Below are positions 42,030 to 51,467 of a stretch of 64,000 nucleotides of DNA, piece by piece; positions within the stretch are counted from its first letter, which is position 1; each line of letters starts with the position of its first letter. Location: NCBI GenBank assembly GCA_045590195.1, contig JAZNQN010000070.1, positions 1 to 64,000 on the forward strand. Direction: 5' to 3'. The stretch is from JAZNQN01 sp045590195 (GTDB lineage: Bacteria; Bacillota; Clostridia; UMGS1883; UMGS1540). A program made the position numbers and the translations under genes. The notes under the pieces were generated by a model that was not told the origin of the DNA, made no database searches, and worked only from the letters and a program-made list of their open reading frames with translations.

Positions 42030-43466
42030 ATGAAGTTTTATAAGCTTTTGGAAGGAACAGCTTGTTCCCCATGTGGAGAAGACGTAGAGATTTTATCAGT
42101 TGAATATGATTCCAGAAAGGTGAAAAAAGGTTCGCTTTTTATCGCGGTTTCCGGATATCAGACAGATGGCCATTTGTATATAGAAAAAGCCGTGGAAAAT
42201 GGTGCGGTGGCAATTGTTGCAGAAAAAGCAGACAACATTCCTGAGGGTGTAAGCTATGCCCTGTGTCCCGATAGCCGCGAGGCCATGGCGCTTATCGGAA
42301 AAACTTTCTGGGGCGGCAGTGCTGACAGGCTTAAAATGATTGCCGTTACAGGAACAAATGGAAAAACAACAACAACATATCTTGTTAAAAAAGTACTTGA
42401 GCTTGTTGGAATTAAAACGGGACTTATCGGAACAAACCAGAATATGATTGGTGACACCGTTTTGGAAACAGGAAGAACAACACCCGAATCACTTGATTTG
42501 CATCAGCTTTTAAAACAAATGGAAGATGCTGGCGCAACTCATGTTATTATGGAAGTTTCTTCACATGCGCTTTATCTTAAAAGAGTTTTTGGAATAGAGT
42601 TTGAGGTTGGCGCATTTACAAACTTAACCCGTGACCATCTTGATTTTCACGAAACATTTGAAAATTATTGTGATGCAAAAGCAATTTTGTTTACTCAAAG
42701 TAAAAAAGGCGTTATAAATATTGACGATGAATGGGCAAACAGAATTTTAGAAAAAGCAACTTGTCCCTGTATGACATATGGCATAAATGGCGGCAGCCTT
42801 AAGGCGGAAAACATTCGCCTTTCCGAGCGAGGAGTTATATTTGAAACTGATTTTGGTGGGAAGGTTCACGAGGTTCGCCTTTCAATTCCCGGGCAGTTTT
42901 CAGTTTACAATGCTCTTACTGCAGTGGGAATTTGCGCATCACTTGGAATATCTTTTGAAAATATTTTGAAAGGGCTTATTCTTGCAAAAGGTGTTAAGGG
43001 AAGATGTGAAGTAGTTAATATTCTGGCTGATTACACTGTTATTATTGACTATGCCCACACGCCCGATGGCCTTGAAAATATTATAAATACTGTTCGCGGC
43101 TTTGCCAAAGGAAGAGTTATAACAGTTTTTGGCTGCGGGGGCGACAGAGATAAAACAAAAAGACCTATTATGGGCGAGGTTGCCGAAAAACTTAGCGATA
43201 TAACCGTTGTTACAAGCGACAACCCCAGAAGCGAAGTTCCTGAAACGATTATTGATGATATCCTTGCCGGAATGAAAAAGGAAGAGGGAACTTATGCCGC
43301 TATATGTGACAGAACAGAGGCTATAAAATATGCTATGGAAATTGCCGAGGCAGGAGATGTTATAATTCTTGCCGGCAAAGGTCACGAAACATATCAGATA
43401 TTAAAAGAAGGAACTATTCACTATGATGAACGTGAAATAGTGAAAGAGATTTTTAAAAATCAGTGA
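42030..43466 (+). CDS. murE: UDP-MurNAc-tripeptide synthetase MurE (meso-DAP type)
   Basis: MurE adds the third residue to the peptidoglycan stem peptide. The 478-residue product has the Mur ligase ATP site GTNGKTTT, VMEVSSHAL, and the catalytic-lysine region. The substrate-specificity motif DNPR occurs in TSDNPRSEVP, which points to meso-diaminopimelate rather than lysine. The start at ATG 42030 is about 11 nt after AAAGGAG; an in-frame GTG-like extension to 42009 is part of the leader. It follows the PBP gene by 24 bp and leads into murF with a 9-bp gap. Confidence 0.95.
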   Translation: MKFYKLLEGTACSPCGEDVEILSVEYDSRKVKKGSLFIAVSGYQTDGHLYIEKAVENGAVAIVAEKADNIPEGVSYALCPDSREAMALIGKTFWGGSADRLKMIAVTGTNGKTTTTYLVKKVLELVGIKTGLIGTNQNMIGDTVLETGRTTPESLDLHQLLKQMEDAGATHVIMEVSSHALYLKRVFGIEFEVGAFTNLTRDHLDFHETFENYCDAKAILFTQSKKGVINIDDEWANRILEKATCPCMTYGINGGSLKAENIRLSERGVIFETDFGGKVHEVRLSIPGQFSVYNALTAVGICASLGISFENILKGLILAKGVKGRCEVVNILADYTVIIDYAHTPDGLENIINTVRGFAKGRVITVFGCGGDRDKTKRPIMGEVAEKLSDITVVTSDNPRSEVPETIIDDILAGMKKEEGTYAAICDRTEAIKYAMEIAEAGDVIILAGKGHETYQILKEGTIHYDEREIVKEIFKNQ

Positions 43467-43475
43467 GGAAATAAG

Positions 43476-44795
43476 ATGTTTACAGCTTCTATTATAGCCA
43501 CCGTATGCGGGGGAGAGCTTTTTGGAAATGGCGAAGCCGTTTGCAAAAAAGTAATAACCGACAGCAGAAAAGTGGAAAAAGGCGATTTGTTTATTGCTAT
43601 AAAAGGCGAAAATTTCGATGGAAACGCTTTTGCTGAAATGGCGTTTAGTAAAGGTGCTGAAGTTTGCCTTTTAAGCCAAAAGACAACGGTTCCCGAGGGC
43701 AAGGCGGCGGTTTTGGTGGCTGATACAGGAAAAGCCCTTATGCAGCTTGCGGCGTATTACAGAGAAAAAATGGGAACTAAAATTCTTGCTATAACAGGAA
43801 GCGTTGGAAAAACCACTACAAAGGAAATGTGCGCCTGCGCTTTGGAAAGTAAATTTTCAGTTCATAAAACAAGCGGCAATTTTAATAATGAATTAGGAAT
43901 GCCACTTACTCTTTTAAAACTTCTTAAAGAGCACGATGCGGCAGTTATTGAAATGGGAATGAGCCATAGCGGAGAAATTGAAAGGCTTTCTGCCGCCTGC
44001 AGGCCAGATGTTGCACTTATTACAAACATTGGCATGAGCCATATTGAAAATCTTGGCAGCCGTGAAAACATATTAAAGGCAAAGCTTGAAATTTTAAAGG
44101 GCCTTAAAGAGGGTGGAACCCTTATTATAAACGGCGACGACGAGCTTTTAAAAACTGCGCCCTTAAGAGGCGTTAATGTTTTAACTTACGGCTTTTCGGA
44201 TAATTGTGATATAAAAGGCAAAGCTTTGTCAGACAACAGCGTGTTGGTGTGCGGTGAAGAAATAACCCTTTCTGTAAGCGGCGAACATAATCTTTTAAAC
44301 GCATGTGGTGCTATGGCGGCGGCAAAAGTTTTTGGAATAAATGCGGCCACGGCGGCAAAAGGAATAGAGAATTTTCAAACAGACGAAAGGCGACAGAGCA
44401 TTACAAAATCAGAAAAAGGATTTTATGTAATCTCTGATTACTATAATGCTTCTCCTCAGTCGGTTGAAGCAGCTCTTTCGGGGCTTTCAAAAAAAGAAGG
44501 AAGAAAAATAGCGGTACTTGGCGATATGCTGGAACTTGGCGAGTATTCAAAGGAAAGCCACAGGAAATCAGCAGAAGTTGCAGCAAAATTTGGTATTGAT
44601 ATTTTGCTTTTATACGGCAACGAAAGCCGCGAAACTTATTTGGCGGCAAAAGACAAAATTTCGGCTTTTCACTTCGATGATAAAGAAAAGCTTTGCGAAT
44701 ATCTTGTGAGTATTTTAAAGGAGAATGATTATGTTCTTATAAAGGGCTCACGAGGTATGAAAATGGAAACAGTATATGAAAAAATTATGAGGTGA
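43476..44795 (+). CDS. murF: UDP-MurNAc-pentapeptide synthetase MurF
   Basis: MurF adds D-Ala-D-Ala to the UDP-MurNAc tripeptide. The 439-residue product has the Mur ligase N-terminal domain, the ATP site GSVGKTTTKE, NNELGMPLTLL, EMGMSHSGEI, and the C-terminal LGDMLELG and IKGSRGMKMET blocks specific to MurF. Length is typical. It lies between murE and mraY, the standard order, with GAGGAAATA before the ATG and only 4 bp before mraY. Confidence 0.96.
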   Translation: MFTASIIATVCGGELFGNGEAVCKKVITDSRKVEKGDLFIAIKGENFDGNAFAEMAFSKGAEVCLLSQKTTVPEGKAAVLVADTGKALMQLAAYYREKMGTKILAITGSVGKTTTKEMCACALESKFSVHKTSGNFNNELGMPLTLLKLLKEHDAAVIEMGMSHSGEIERLSAACRPDVALITNIGMSHIENLGSRENILKAKLEILKGLKEGGTLIINGDDELLKTAPLRGVNVLTYGFSDNCDIKGKALSDNSVLVCGEEITLSVSGEHNLLNACGAMAAAKVFGINAATAAKGIENFQTDERRQSITKSEKGFYVISDYYNASPQSVEAALSGLSKKEGRKIAVLGDMLELGEYSKESHRKSAEVAAKFGIDILLLYGNESRETYLAAKDKISAFHFDDKEKLCEYLVSILKENDYVLIKGSRGMKMETVYEKIMR

Positions 44796-44799
44796 CAAA

Positions 44800-45744
44800 A
44801 TGAACTTGATTATAAGCGGAATAATTGCCTTTGTTTTTGCGGCGGTACTTGGAAATTTTGCAATTCCTGTGCTTACAAAGCTTAAATTCGGTCAGAGTAT
44901 AAGAGATGAGGGCCCGGCGTGGCATCAGAAAAAAAGCGGAACTCCAACTATGGGTGGCATTATATTTATTGTAGCGACCGCGGTTGTTTCAATTATTGCG
45001 GCACGTGATATGAAGGCTTTTGGTGCTCTCGTATGTGGACTTTTGTTCGGAGCAATCGGCTTTTTTGATGACTACATAAAAGTTGTAAAAAAGAGAAATT
45101 TAGGGCTTACCGCTGCGCAGAAATTTATTGCTCAGCTGGTAGCGGCGGCAGTTTTTCTGCTTTTTGTAATGGCAAGGGGAGAAAACTCTGATATTTTAAT
45201 TCCGTTTACAGATATCTCATTTTCGCTTGGAATCTGGTTCTTGCCACTTAATATTATTTTGATGGTTGGAATTGTAAACAGCGTAAATTTAACCGACGGC
45301 CTTGATGGGCTTGCGGCATTTTCTGCTTTAACTGTAGCAATTTTCTTTGCGGCATTTGCAAAATATGCCGGCGAAGAAGGAATTTCGCTTTTAATGGCAT
45401 CACTTGTTGGTGCAACGGCAGGTTTTTTGGTTTATAATATTTATCCTGCAAAAGTATTTATGGGCGACACCGGCAGCCTTTTCCTTGGCGGAATTTTGTC
45501 AGGTGTGGCCGTGTATCTTGGCTTTCAGATAATCTTAATAATTTGCTGTATGGTGTTTATTATCGAAACCCTTTCGGTTATCATACAGGTTACTTCCTTT
45601 AAACTTACAGGAAAAAGAGTTTTCAAAATGAGCCCTATTCATCATCATTTTGAAATGTGTGGCTTTAAAGAAACGAAAATAGTACTTATGTTTACCGTGG
45701 CAACAGCTGTTTTTTCCCTTATAGCATTTTTTGCGGTAAGATAA
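44800..45744 (+). CDS. mraY: phospho-MurNAc-pentapeptide translocase MraY
   Basis: MraY transfers phospho-MurNAc-pentapeptide to undecaprenyl phosphate to form lipid I. The 314-residue membrane protein has about 10 hydrophobic helices, KKSGTPTMGGIIF, FFDDYIKV (aspartates of the active site), NLTDGLDGLA, and the histidine motif MSPIHHHFE near the C-terminus. In most Firmicutes murD follows; here the next gene, 28 bp on, is ftsW, so murD has left the cluster or was never in it. The ATG follows GAGGTGACAA. Confidence 0.97.
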   Translation: MNLIISGIIAFVFAAVLGNFAIPVLTKLKFGQSIRDEGPAWHQKKSGTPTMGGIIFIVATAVVSIIAARDMKAFGALVCGLLFGAIGFFDDYIKVVKKRNLGLTAAQKFIAQLVAAAVFLLFVMARGENSDILIPFTDISFSLGIWFLPLNIILMVGIVNSVNLTDGLDGLAAFSALTVAIFFAAFAKYAGEEGISLLMASLVGATAGFLVYNIYPAKVFMGDTGSLFLGGILSGVAVYLGFQIILIICCMVFIIETLSVIIQVTSFKLTGKRVFKMSPIHHHFEMCGFKETKIVLMFTVATAVFSLIAFFAVR

Positions 45745-45772
45745 TAAAAATTTTATAAAAGGTGGTGAGAGA

Positions 45773-46906
45773 ATGCCGAAAAGAAGAAAATATATAAAAG
45801 GTGGAAAACCCGATGGCGTGCTTTTGGGCATACTTGCCACTATGCTCATTTTTGGGCTTGTAATGGTTTTCAGTGCATCAGCACCTTCGGCATTTTATCA
45901 GCACGGCGACCAGTATCACTTTATAAAAAGGCAGTTTCTCTGGACTGTTGTTGGCGTAGGTGTAATGTTTTGGGTTTCAACAATAGATTATCGCATTGTT
46001 AAAAGATGGGCAGGTGTGCTCTGCGGAATAACTCTTATAATGATGTTTCTTGTTCCAATTATAGGTATTGAATTAAACGGCGCAAGAAGATGGCTCGGAA
46101 TAGGCCCTCTTACATTTCAGCCTTCGGAAGTTGCAAAGTTTGCTCTTATACTTTACTTTGCGAAAAGAATGTCTGAACAACCTAAAAATCATTTAAGAAA
46201 CTTAATTTACGGAGTTGGCCCTTATCTGGTAGTTTTGGTGGCTTTTATAGGTGCAATGATGTTGCAAAAACATTTAAGTGCCGCTTTGGTAACCTTTGCA
46301 ACAATGATGGTTTTACTTGTTGTTGGCGGAGCTAACATAAAACATTTTATTCTTATGGGGCTTTGCGGCGTTGGTGTTTTTATTCCATACGCTGTTTTGG
46401 AACCTTATCGTCTCAGAAGAATCACAGCCTTTTTAGACCCGTTTGCCGATATAAAAGGCGATGGCTGGCAGATAGTTCAGGGGCTTTATGCAATTGGCTC
46501 TGGCGGAATTTTCGGCAGAGGTCTTGGTCAGGCAAGGCAAAAATTCTTGTATGTTCCTGAGGCACATAACGATTACATATATGCAATCTTGTGCGAAGAG
46601 CTTGGCCTTGTTGGTGCTATTTGTGTTGCGGCGCTTTTCGTGGCTTTTATCGTAAGATGCCTGCAGATAGCCGAAAAAGCACCCGACCGTTTTTCAAAAA
46701 TTACAGTATTTGGCATAACAACACTTATTGCTTTTCAGTATCTTATAAATATAGGAGTTGTAACCTCGTCAATACCTAACACAGGTATGCAGCTTCCATT
46801 CTTTAGTGCAGGCGGCTCTTCGCTTGTGTTTTTAATGGCGGCCATGGGGATTATACTTAATATTTCAAGGCAGGCAAACCTTTCAGACAGGAAGGAGGGG
46901 CTTTGA
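45773..46906 (+). CDS. ftsW: SEDS peptidoglycan polymerase FtsW/SpoVE-like
   Basis: A 377-residue integral membrane protein of the SEDS family, which polymerises lipid II with a partner class B PBP. About 10 helices are visible, with the signatures RRWLGIGPLTFQPSEVAKF, GDGWQIVQGLYAIGSGGIFG, EAHNDYIYAILCEELG and the C-terminal NTGMQLPFFSAGGSS. Members of this subfamily in dcw clusters are FtsW or the sporulation form SpoVE; the PASTA-bearing PBP in the same cluster is a likely partner. AGGTGGTGAG precedes the ATG. The stop overlaps the murG start by one base. Confidence 0.93.
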   Translation: MPKRRKYIKGGKPDGVLLGILATMLIFGLVMVFSASAPSAFYQHGDQYHFIKRQFLWTVVGVGVMFWVSTIDYRIVKRWAGVLCGITLIMMFLVPIIGIELNGARRWLGIGPLTFQPSEVAKFALILYFAKRMSEQPKNHLRNLIYGVGPYLVVLVAFIGAMMLQKHLSAALVTFATMMVLLVVGGANIKHFILMGLCGVGVFIPYAVLEPYRLRRITAFLDPFADIKGDGWQIVQGLYAIGSGGIFGRGLGQARQKFLYVPEAHNDYIYAILCEELGLVGAICVAALFVAFIVRCLQIAEKAPDRFSKITVFGITTLIAFQYLINIGVVTSSIPNTGMQLPFFSAGGSSLVFLMAAMGIILNISRQANLSDRKEGL

Positions 46907-47982
46907 TGAGAGCAATTATTTCAGGCGGAGGAACAGCGGGGCATATAAATCCCGCAATAGCAATTGCTGATGAAATAATTAAAAAAGAGCCGGACAGCGA
47001 AATTTTATTTGTGGGAACACCAAATGGAATGGAAAATGCGCTTGTAAACAAAGCCGGCTACAAAATAAAACACATTGAAATTCGCGGCATTAAAAGAAGC
47101 CTTTCTTTTGATAATGTCAAAACTGTTTTTATGGCGTTTAAGGCGTATGCCGCATCGAAAAAAATAATCAAAGAATTTTCTCCCGACATTGTAATAGGAA
47201 CAGGCGGATATGTTTGTGGGCCACCGCTTCTGGCGGCTTCGAAAATGGGAATACCAACAATTATTCACGAGCAAAATGTTCCGCCGGGAATGGTTGTAAG
47301 TATGATGGCTCCTAGGGCCGATGCAGTTGCAATTGCCTTTTCTGAAACAGAAAAAATGCTCAAAAACCCAAAAAGAGTTGTTCTTTGCGGAAACCCTTTG
47401 AGAGAGGGAATTGTAAATTTAAAGAAAATTCAAACAGAAAGGCCGCTTGTTATGATTAGCGGCGGCTCTCTTGGAGCAGGAAAAATCAACGATGCACTTT
47501 TTGAAATGATAGAAAGCGGAAGGGAAATAGATTTTGATATTTGTGCATCAGTTGGCGAAAGATTTTATGATTCGTTTATGGCAAAAATCAATGAAAAACA
47601 AATAAATATTCCTGAAAACATAGAAATACTACCTTATATTCACAATATGGACACCGTTTTGGCAAAGGCTTCACTTGCCGTTACGAGAGGCGGAGCAATT
47701 ACCGTAAGTGAGCTTATGGCGGCTGGAAAACCCGCAATTATCATTCCAAGCCCCAATGTAGTTCACGACCATCAAACTAAAAATGCCCTTTTTATGGAAA
47801 AAAGTGGCGGCGGAGTTATGATGAGGGAAAGTAACCTTTCGGGCAAAACACTTTATGAAAAAATAACAGATTTACTTGGCGATGATAAGCGCCTTCTTAA
47901 AATGAGCCAATGCGGAAGAAAAGCAGCCGCTCTCAATGCGGCAGAAGAAATTTATTTGCTTGCAAGAGAGTTTACCTCGTAA
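46906..47982 (+). CDS. murG: UDP-GlcNAc transferase MurG
   Basis: MurG adds GlcNAc to lipid I to form lipid II at the inner face of the membrane. The 358-residue product has the N-terminal glycine-rich loop SGGGTAGHINPA, GTGGYVCGPPLLAA, IHEQNVPPG and the C-terminal ISGGSLGAGKIN and TRGGAITVSELMAAGKP, all typical. I chose the ATG at 46906, which overlaps the ftsW stop by one base and has GGAGGGG 7 nt upstream; the TTG just before it is an alternative. MurC does not follow, unlike many clusters. Confidence 0.97.
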   Translation: MRAIISGGGTAGHINPAIAIADEIIKKEPDSEILFVGTPNGMENALVNKAGYKIKHIEIRGIKRSLSFDNVKTVFMAFKAYAASKKIIKEFSPDIVIGTGGYVCGPPLLAASKMGIPTIIHEQNVPPGMVVSMMAPRADAVAIAFSETEKMLKNPKRVVLCGNPLREGIVNLKKIQTERPLVMISGGSLGAGKINDALFEMIESGREIDFDICASVGERFYDSFMAKINEKQINIPENIEILPYIHNMDTVLAKASLAVTRGGAITVSELMAAGKPAIIIPSPNVVHDHQTKNALFMEKSGGGVMMRESNLSGKTLYEKITDLLGDDKRLLKMSQCGRKAAALNAAEEIYLLAREFTS

Positions 47983-48037
47983 CCAAGAAAAGCACGGCTG
48001 CATATTATACGGTAGAGATATATGCGGAGGTGTAAGT

Positions 48038-49291
48038 GTGTGTAACATTGTTATAAACGGCGGGCGACCGCTAGAGGGCAGTGTGAAAATTCAGGGCGCC
48101 AAGAACTCGGTTTTACCTATTCTGGCGGCTACGATATTAAGTGAAAAAGAAAGCGTAATTGAAAATTGCCCCGATTTAAGCGATGTGAGATATTCTATAA
48201 AGATTTTAGAACATCTTGGTTGCTGCGTTAAAAGAGAGGGCAATACAGTTATTATAAATCCGTCAGGAGTAAACTGCGGCTTTGTTCCTGATATACTTAT
48301 GCACCAGATGCGTTCTTCAATAACATTTCTGGGTGCAATACTTGGAAGATGCCGAATGGCAAAAATGTGTGCTCCCGGCGGATGCGAGCTTGGAGCAAGA
48401 CCTATTGATTTACACATAAAAGCCCTGAAAGAAATGGGAACTTTGGTTAAAATGAGTGGTGGTGCTATTGAGGCTTTGGGTGGCGATATGCACGGAGCCA
48501 AAATCCACCTTGATTTCCCAAGCGTTGGAGCTACAGAAAATATTATGCTTGCCGCAGTTTTAACAAAAGGCACAACCATTATAAATAACGCAGCCAGGGA
48601 ACCTGAAATATGGGATTTACAGGAATTTTTAGGTAAAATGGGAGCAAAAGTTTCAGGTGCAGGAAGCGACAAGGTTATTATAGAAGGAGTTTCATCGCTT
48701 CATGGCGCAACACATAAAATAATCCCCGACAGAATTGTTGCTGCAACATATCTTTCAGCCGGTATGATGTGTGGCGGGGAAATTGCTCTTAAAAATGCCG
48801 AAAGCAAACATTTTGCGGCTATTGAATCAGTTCTTTCTGATATGGGAGCGCAAATAAAAGTGTGTGGCAACGAAATTATACTTAAAGCTCCGGAAAGAAT
48901 TAAAAGCATAAACTCACTTAGAACGATGCCTTATCCCGGTTTTCCAACCGATGCCCAGGCACCAATAACTGCGGCACTTACGTTGGCAAACGGAGTAAGC
49001 GTTATAGAAGAAAACATATTTGACAATCGTTTCCGCCATTGTCAGGAACTTGCAAAAATGGGCGCTGATATTAAATGCAAGGGGACAATTGCTGTGATAA
49101 ACGGGGTATCAAAACTTTATGGTGCCTGCGTTGAGGCTATGGAGCTTCGCGGAGGTGCGGCACTTGTAATTGCAGGAGCTGCGGCTGAAGGCGTTACCCG
49201 CGTTTGCGGCATTGAACATATTGAAAGAGGATACGAAGATATTGTTTATGATTTAAGCCGGCTTGGAGCTGACATCAGAAAAATAAACTAA
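48038..49291 (+). CDS. murA: UDP-GlcNAc 1-carboxyvinyltransferase MurA
   Basis: MurA transfers enolpyruvate from PEP to UDP-GlcNAc, the first committed step of peptidoglycan synthesis. The start is GTG 48038, 7 nt after GGAGG; it puts the substrate residues at K22 and N23 (in QGAKNSVLP), the same numbers as in E. coli, and the active-site cysteine at C116 in PGGCELGARP. This cysteine marks a fosfomycin-sensitive type of enzyme. The product is 417 residues. A longer frame reaching back into murG has no site and is discarded. MurA between murG and ftsQ replaces the murC-murB genes usual there. Confidence 0.95.
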   Translation: MCNIVINGGRPLEGSVKIQGAKNSVLPILAATILSEKESVIENCPDLSDVRYSIKILEHLGCCVKREGNTVIINPSGVNCGFVPDILMHQMRSSITFLGAILGRCRMAKMCAPGGCELGARPIDLHIKALKEMGTLVKMSGGAIEALGGDMHGAKIHLDFPSVGATENIMLAAVLTKGTTIINNAAREPEIWDLQEFLGKMGAKVSGAGSDKVIIEGVSSLHGATHKIIPDRIVAATYLSAGMMCGGEIALKNAESKHFAAIESVLSDMGAQIKVCGNEIILKAPERIKSINSLRTMPYPGFPTDAQAPITAALTLANGVSVIEENIFDNRFRHCQELAKMGADIKCKGTIAVINGVSKLYGACVEAMELRGGAALVIAGAAAEGVTRVCGIEHIERGYEDIVYDLSRLGADIRKIN

Positions 49292-49305
49292 GGCAGGTGA
49301 AAAAT

Positions 49306-50037
49306 ATGGCAAAAAAGAAAAGAAAAAGGCGGGGCAAAGGCTGTGGCAGATTTTTGCTTTTGGCTATTCTTTTGCTTGCCATATATATAACGGCCTTGTT
49401 TTTGCCTGTTTTTGATATAACTGATATTTCTGTTTCGGGAAATACAGTTTTAAAAAGTGAAACGGTTATAAAAGAATGTACCCTTGCAAAGGGACAGAAT
49501 ATTTTCAGAGTAAGTACAGGCAAGGCGAAAAGAAATATATTAAAAATGCCTTATGTAAAAGAGGTTAAGGTAAAAAGAAAGTTGCCTTCAAAAATTGTAA
49601 TTGAAATAACAGAAGAAGTTGCCGAGGCTTACATTGTAAAAGACAAAAACTATATTGCAATAAATGCCGACGGAAAAGTTCTGGAAGTAGTAAAAAAACC
49701 TAAAGCAGGCATTATGCAGATACCCGGAATGAAGGTTTCAAAAAATGATGTAGGCGAAATTATTGAATATAAAAATGAAAATACCTTTAAATTACAGATG
49801 CAGTGTGTGAATGTTTTAAGAGATAAAGGCATTTTGGAAAAGGTTGCAAAACTTGATATTGCAAATTCGTCGAATATAAAAATAACTTTTGATAATGGCC
49901 TTGTTGCAGAGATAGGTAATAATGAAGAAATTGAATATAAAATTAAAATGATTGAAACTGTTCTCGGCGAAGGATACGGCAGCGGCATATTCAATATTGC
50001 CAATACGGCGCAGCCAACTTACAGGAAAAACAAATAA
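49306..50037 (+). CDS. ftsQ: cell division protein FtsQ/DivIB
   Basis: A bitopic divisome protein of 243 residues. A very basic N-terminus (KKKRKRRGKGCGRF) precedes one membrane helix (residues about 18-38), then a POTRA domain (DITDISVSGNTVLKSETVIKE cut at the strand, PYVKEVKVKRKLPSKIVIEI) and the FtsQ/DivIB beta domain with YIAINADGKVLE. The start is ATG 49306 after AGGCAGGTG. It lies between murA and ftsZ. FtsA is missing between ftsQ and ftsZ, as in several Clostridia; the 153-bp gap instead carries the ftsZ promoter. Confidence 0.9.
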   Translation: MAKKKRKRRGKGCGRFLLLAILLLAIYITALFLPVFDITDISVSGNTVLKSETVIKECTLAKGQNIFRVSTGKAKRNILKMPYVKEVKVKRKLPSKIVIEITEEVAEAYIVKDKNYIAINADGKVLEVVKKPKAGIMQIPGMKVSKNDVGEIIEYKNENTFKLQMQCVNVLRDKGILEKVAKLDIANSSNIKITFDNGLVAEIGNNEEIEYKIKMIETVLGEGYGSGIFNIANTAQPTYRKNK

Positions 50038-50124
50038 AAATGGCGTAAAATGGTGCAAAAAGGGTCGAAAATGTAAAAAAATTATAAAAATTACGCATTT
50101 TTTTAAAAAAATATCAATTTTCTC

Positions 50125-50153
50125 TTGAAAAATATCTGAAAAGGATATACAAT
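50125..50153 (+). promoter_or_regulatory. ftsZ promoter
   Basis: TTGAAA (50125-50130) and TACAAT (50148-50153) are spaced by 17 bp in the AT-rich gap before ftsZ, so ftsZ can be transcribed independently of the upstream cluster. Confidence 0.7.
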
Positions 50154-50190
50154 ATAATATAACTAGTAATAGACTAAGGAGGAGTATGAA

Positions 50191-51255
50191 GTGGAATATA
50201 TGGACGATCGTATTCAGGTTATAAAAGTTATCGGCGTTGGCGGCGGCGGATGTAACGCTGTTAACAGAATGATTGAGGCTAAAGTTGAAGGTGTTGACTT
50301 TATAGTTGTTAATACCGATGCTCAGGCAATTAAAATGTCACAGGCTGAAACTAAAATTCAGATTGGTGACAAAATTACAAGAGGCCTCGGCGCAGGTGCT
50401 AACCCTGAAGTAGGCAGAAAAGCTGCTGAAGAAAGCCGCGGCGACATTGAAAAAGCTATTAAAGATGCTAACATGATTTTCGTAACTGCAGGTATGGGCG
50501 GCGGAACCGGTACAGGTGCAGCTCCTATCGTAGCAGATATTGCTAAACAGATGGGCATTTTAACAGTTGGTATTGTTACAAAACCTTTTGCTTTTGAAGG
50601 CAGAAGAAGAATGACACAGGCTGAAAGCGGTATCGCTAACCTCAGCGAATGTGTTGATACAATTATCGTTATTCCTAACGAAAGACTTATGTCAATAAGC
50701 AGCGCTAAAACTGCTCTTACAGATGCATTTAAAATGGCCGACGAAAGCCTTCGTCAGGGTGTTCAGGGCGTATCTGACCTTATTTTCCGCCCAGGTACAA
50801 TTAACGTTGACTTTGCCGACGTTACATCTGTTATGAAAGATGCTGGTCTTGCTCATATGGGTATTGGCCGCGCTAAAGGCGACAGCCGCGCTGAAGAAGC
50901 TGCAAGAGTTGCAATTGAAAGCCCTCTTCTTGAAACTTCTATCGACGGCGCAACCGGCGTACTTATTAACATTACAGGCGGACCTGACCTTACACTTTTC
51001 GAGGTTAATGCCGCTACAACACTTATTCAGAACTACGCTGATGCTAATGCAAATATTATTTTCGGTACAGTTATCGATCCTAAAATGGAAGATGAAATTT
51101 CTGTTACTGTTATTGCAACAGGCTTCCCAAGCGGAAACAAAAAGGATATTGACTCTCTCGATACTTCAATGTTTGCAAAAGACAATCAGTCAAACTTTGA
51201 TAACGACGATTTGAAACTTCCAGGCTTTCTTAAAAAAGCAACAAGTTTTGAATAA
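50191..51255 (+). CDS. ftsZ: cell division GTPase FtsZ
   Basis: FtsZ polymerises into the Z-ring that organises division. The tubulin signature GGGTGTG lies at residues 103-109, with GVGGGGCNAVNRM and the T7 loop NVDFADV also intact. At 354 residues it has a short linker, ending in LPGFLKKATSFE, the C-terminal peptide that binds FtsA, SepF and others. The start is GTG 50191, 8 nt after AAGGAGGAG; an ATG three codons in is also possible. Codon choice (strong preference for GCT, GGC, AAC) suggests high expression. A terminator follows. Confidence 0.98.
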   Translation: MEYMDDRIQVIKVIGVGGGGCNAVNRMIEAKVEGVDFIVVNTDAQAIKMSQAETKIQIGDKITRGLGAGANPEVGRKAAEESRGDIEKAIKDANMIFVTAGMGGGTGTGAAPIVADIAKQMGILTVGIVTKPFAFEGRRRMTQAESGIANLSECVDTIIVIPNERLMSISSAKTALTDAFKMADESLRQGVQGVSDLIFRPGTINVDFADVTSVMKDAGLAHMGIGRAKGDSRAEEAARVAIESPLLETSIDGATGVLINITGGPDLTLFEVNAATTLIQNYADANANIIFGTVIDPKMEDEISVTVIATGFPSGNKKDIDSLDTSMFAKDNQSNFDNDDLKLPGFLKKATSFE

Positions 51256-51268
51256 TATTTGAAAACCT

Positions 51269-51299
51269 GCCCGAAATTTAATTTTCGGGCTGTTTTTTT
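51269..51299 (+). terminator. terminator after ftsZ
   Basis: GCCCGAAA (51269-51276) pairs with TTTCGGGC (51283-51290) and is followed by a T7 run at 51293-51299. It ends the dcw transcript. Confidence 0.85.
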
Positions 51300-51403
51300 G
51301 TGTAAAAAAGTGAAATGACATTTGAGTATAAGTGAGATATAAAGAGAAAAACGCCGAAAAACAAAGATTGAAACTTAAATTATAAAATTTTTCAAAAAAG
51401 GTA

Positions 51404-51432
51404 TTGACAAATAAGAAAACTTTTGTTAAAAT
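51404..51432 (+). promoter_or_regulatory. rplM-rpsI promoter
   Basis: TTGACA (51404-51409) and TAAAAT (51427-51432) are spaced by 17 bp. A 35-nt leader with GAGGAGG precedes rplM; I see no ribosomal-protein binding structure in it. Confidence 0.7.
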
Positions 51433-51467
51433 ATCTCTTGTTCAAATAAAAAGAGGAGGTAACGATT

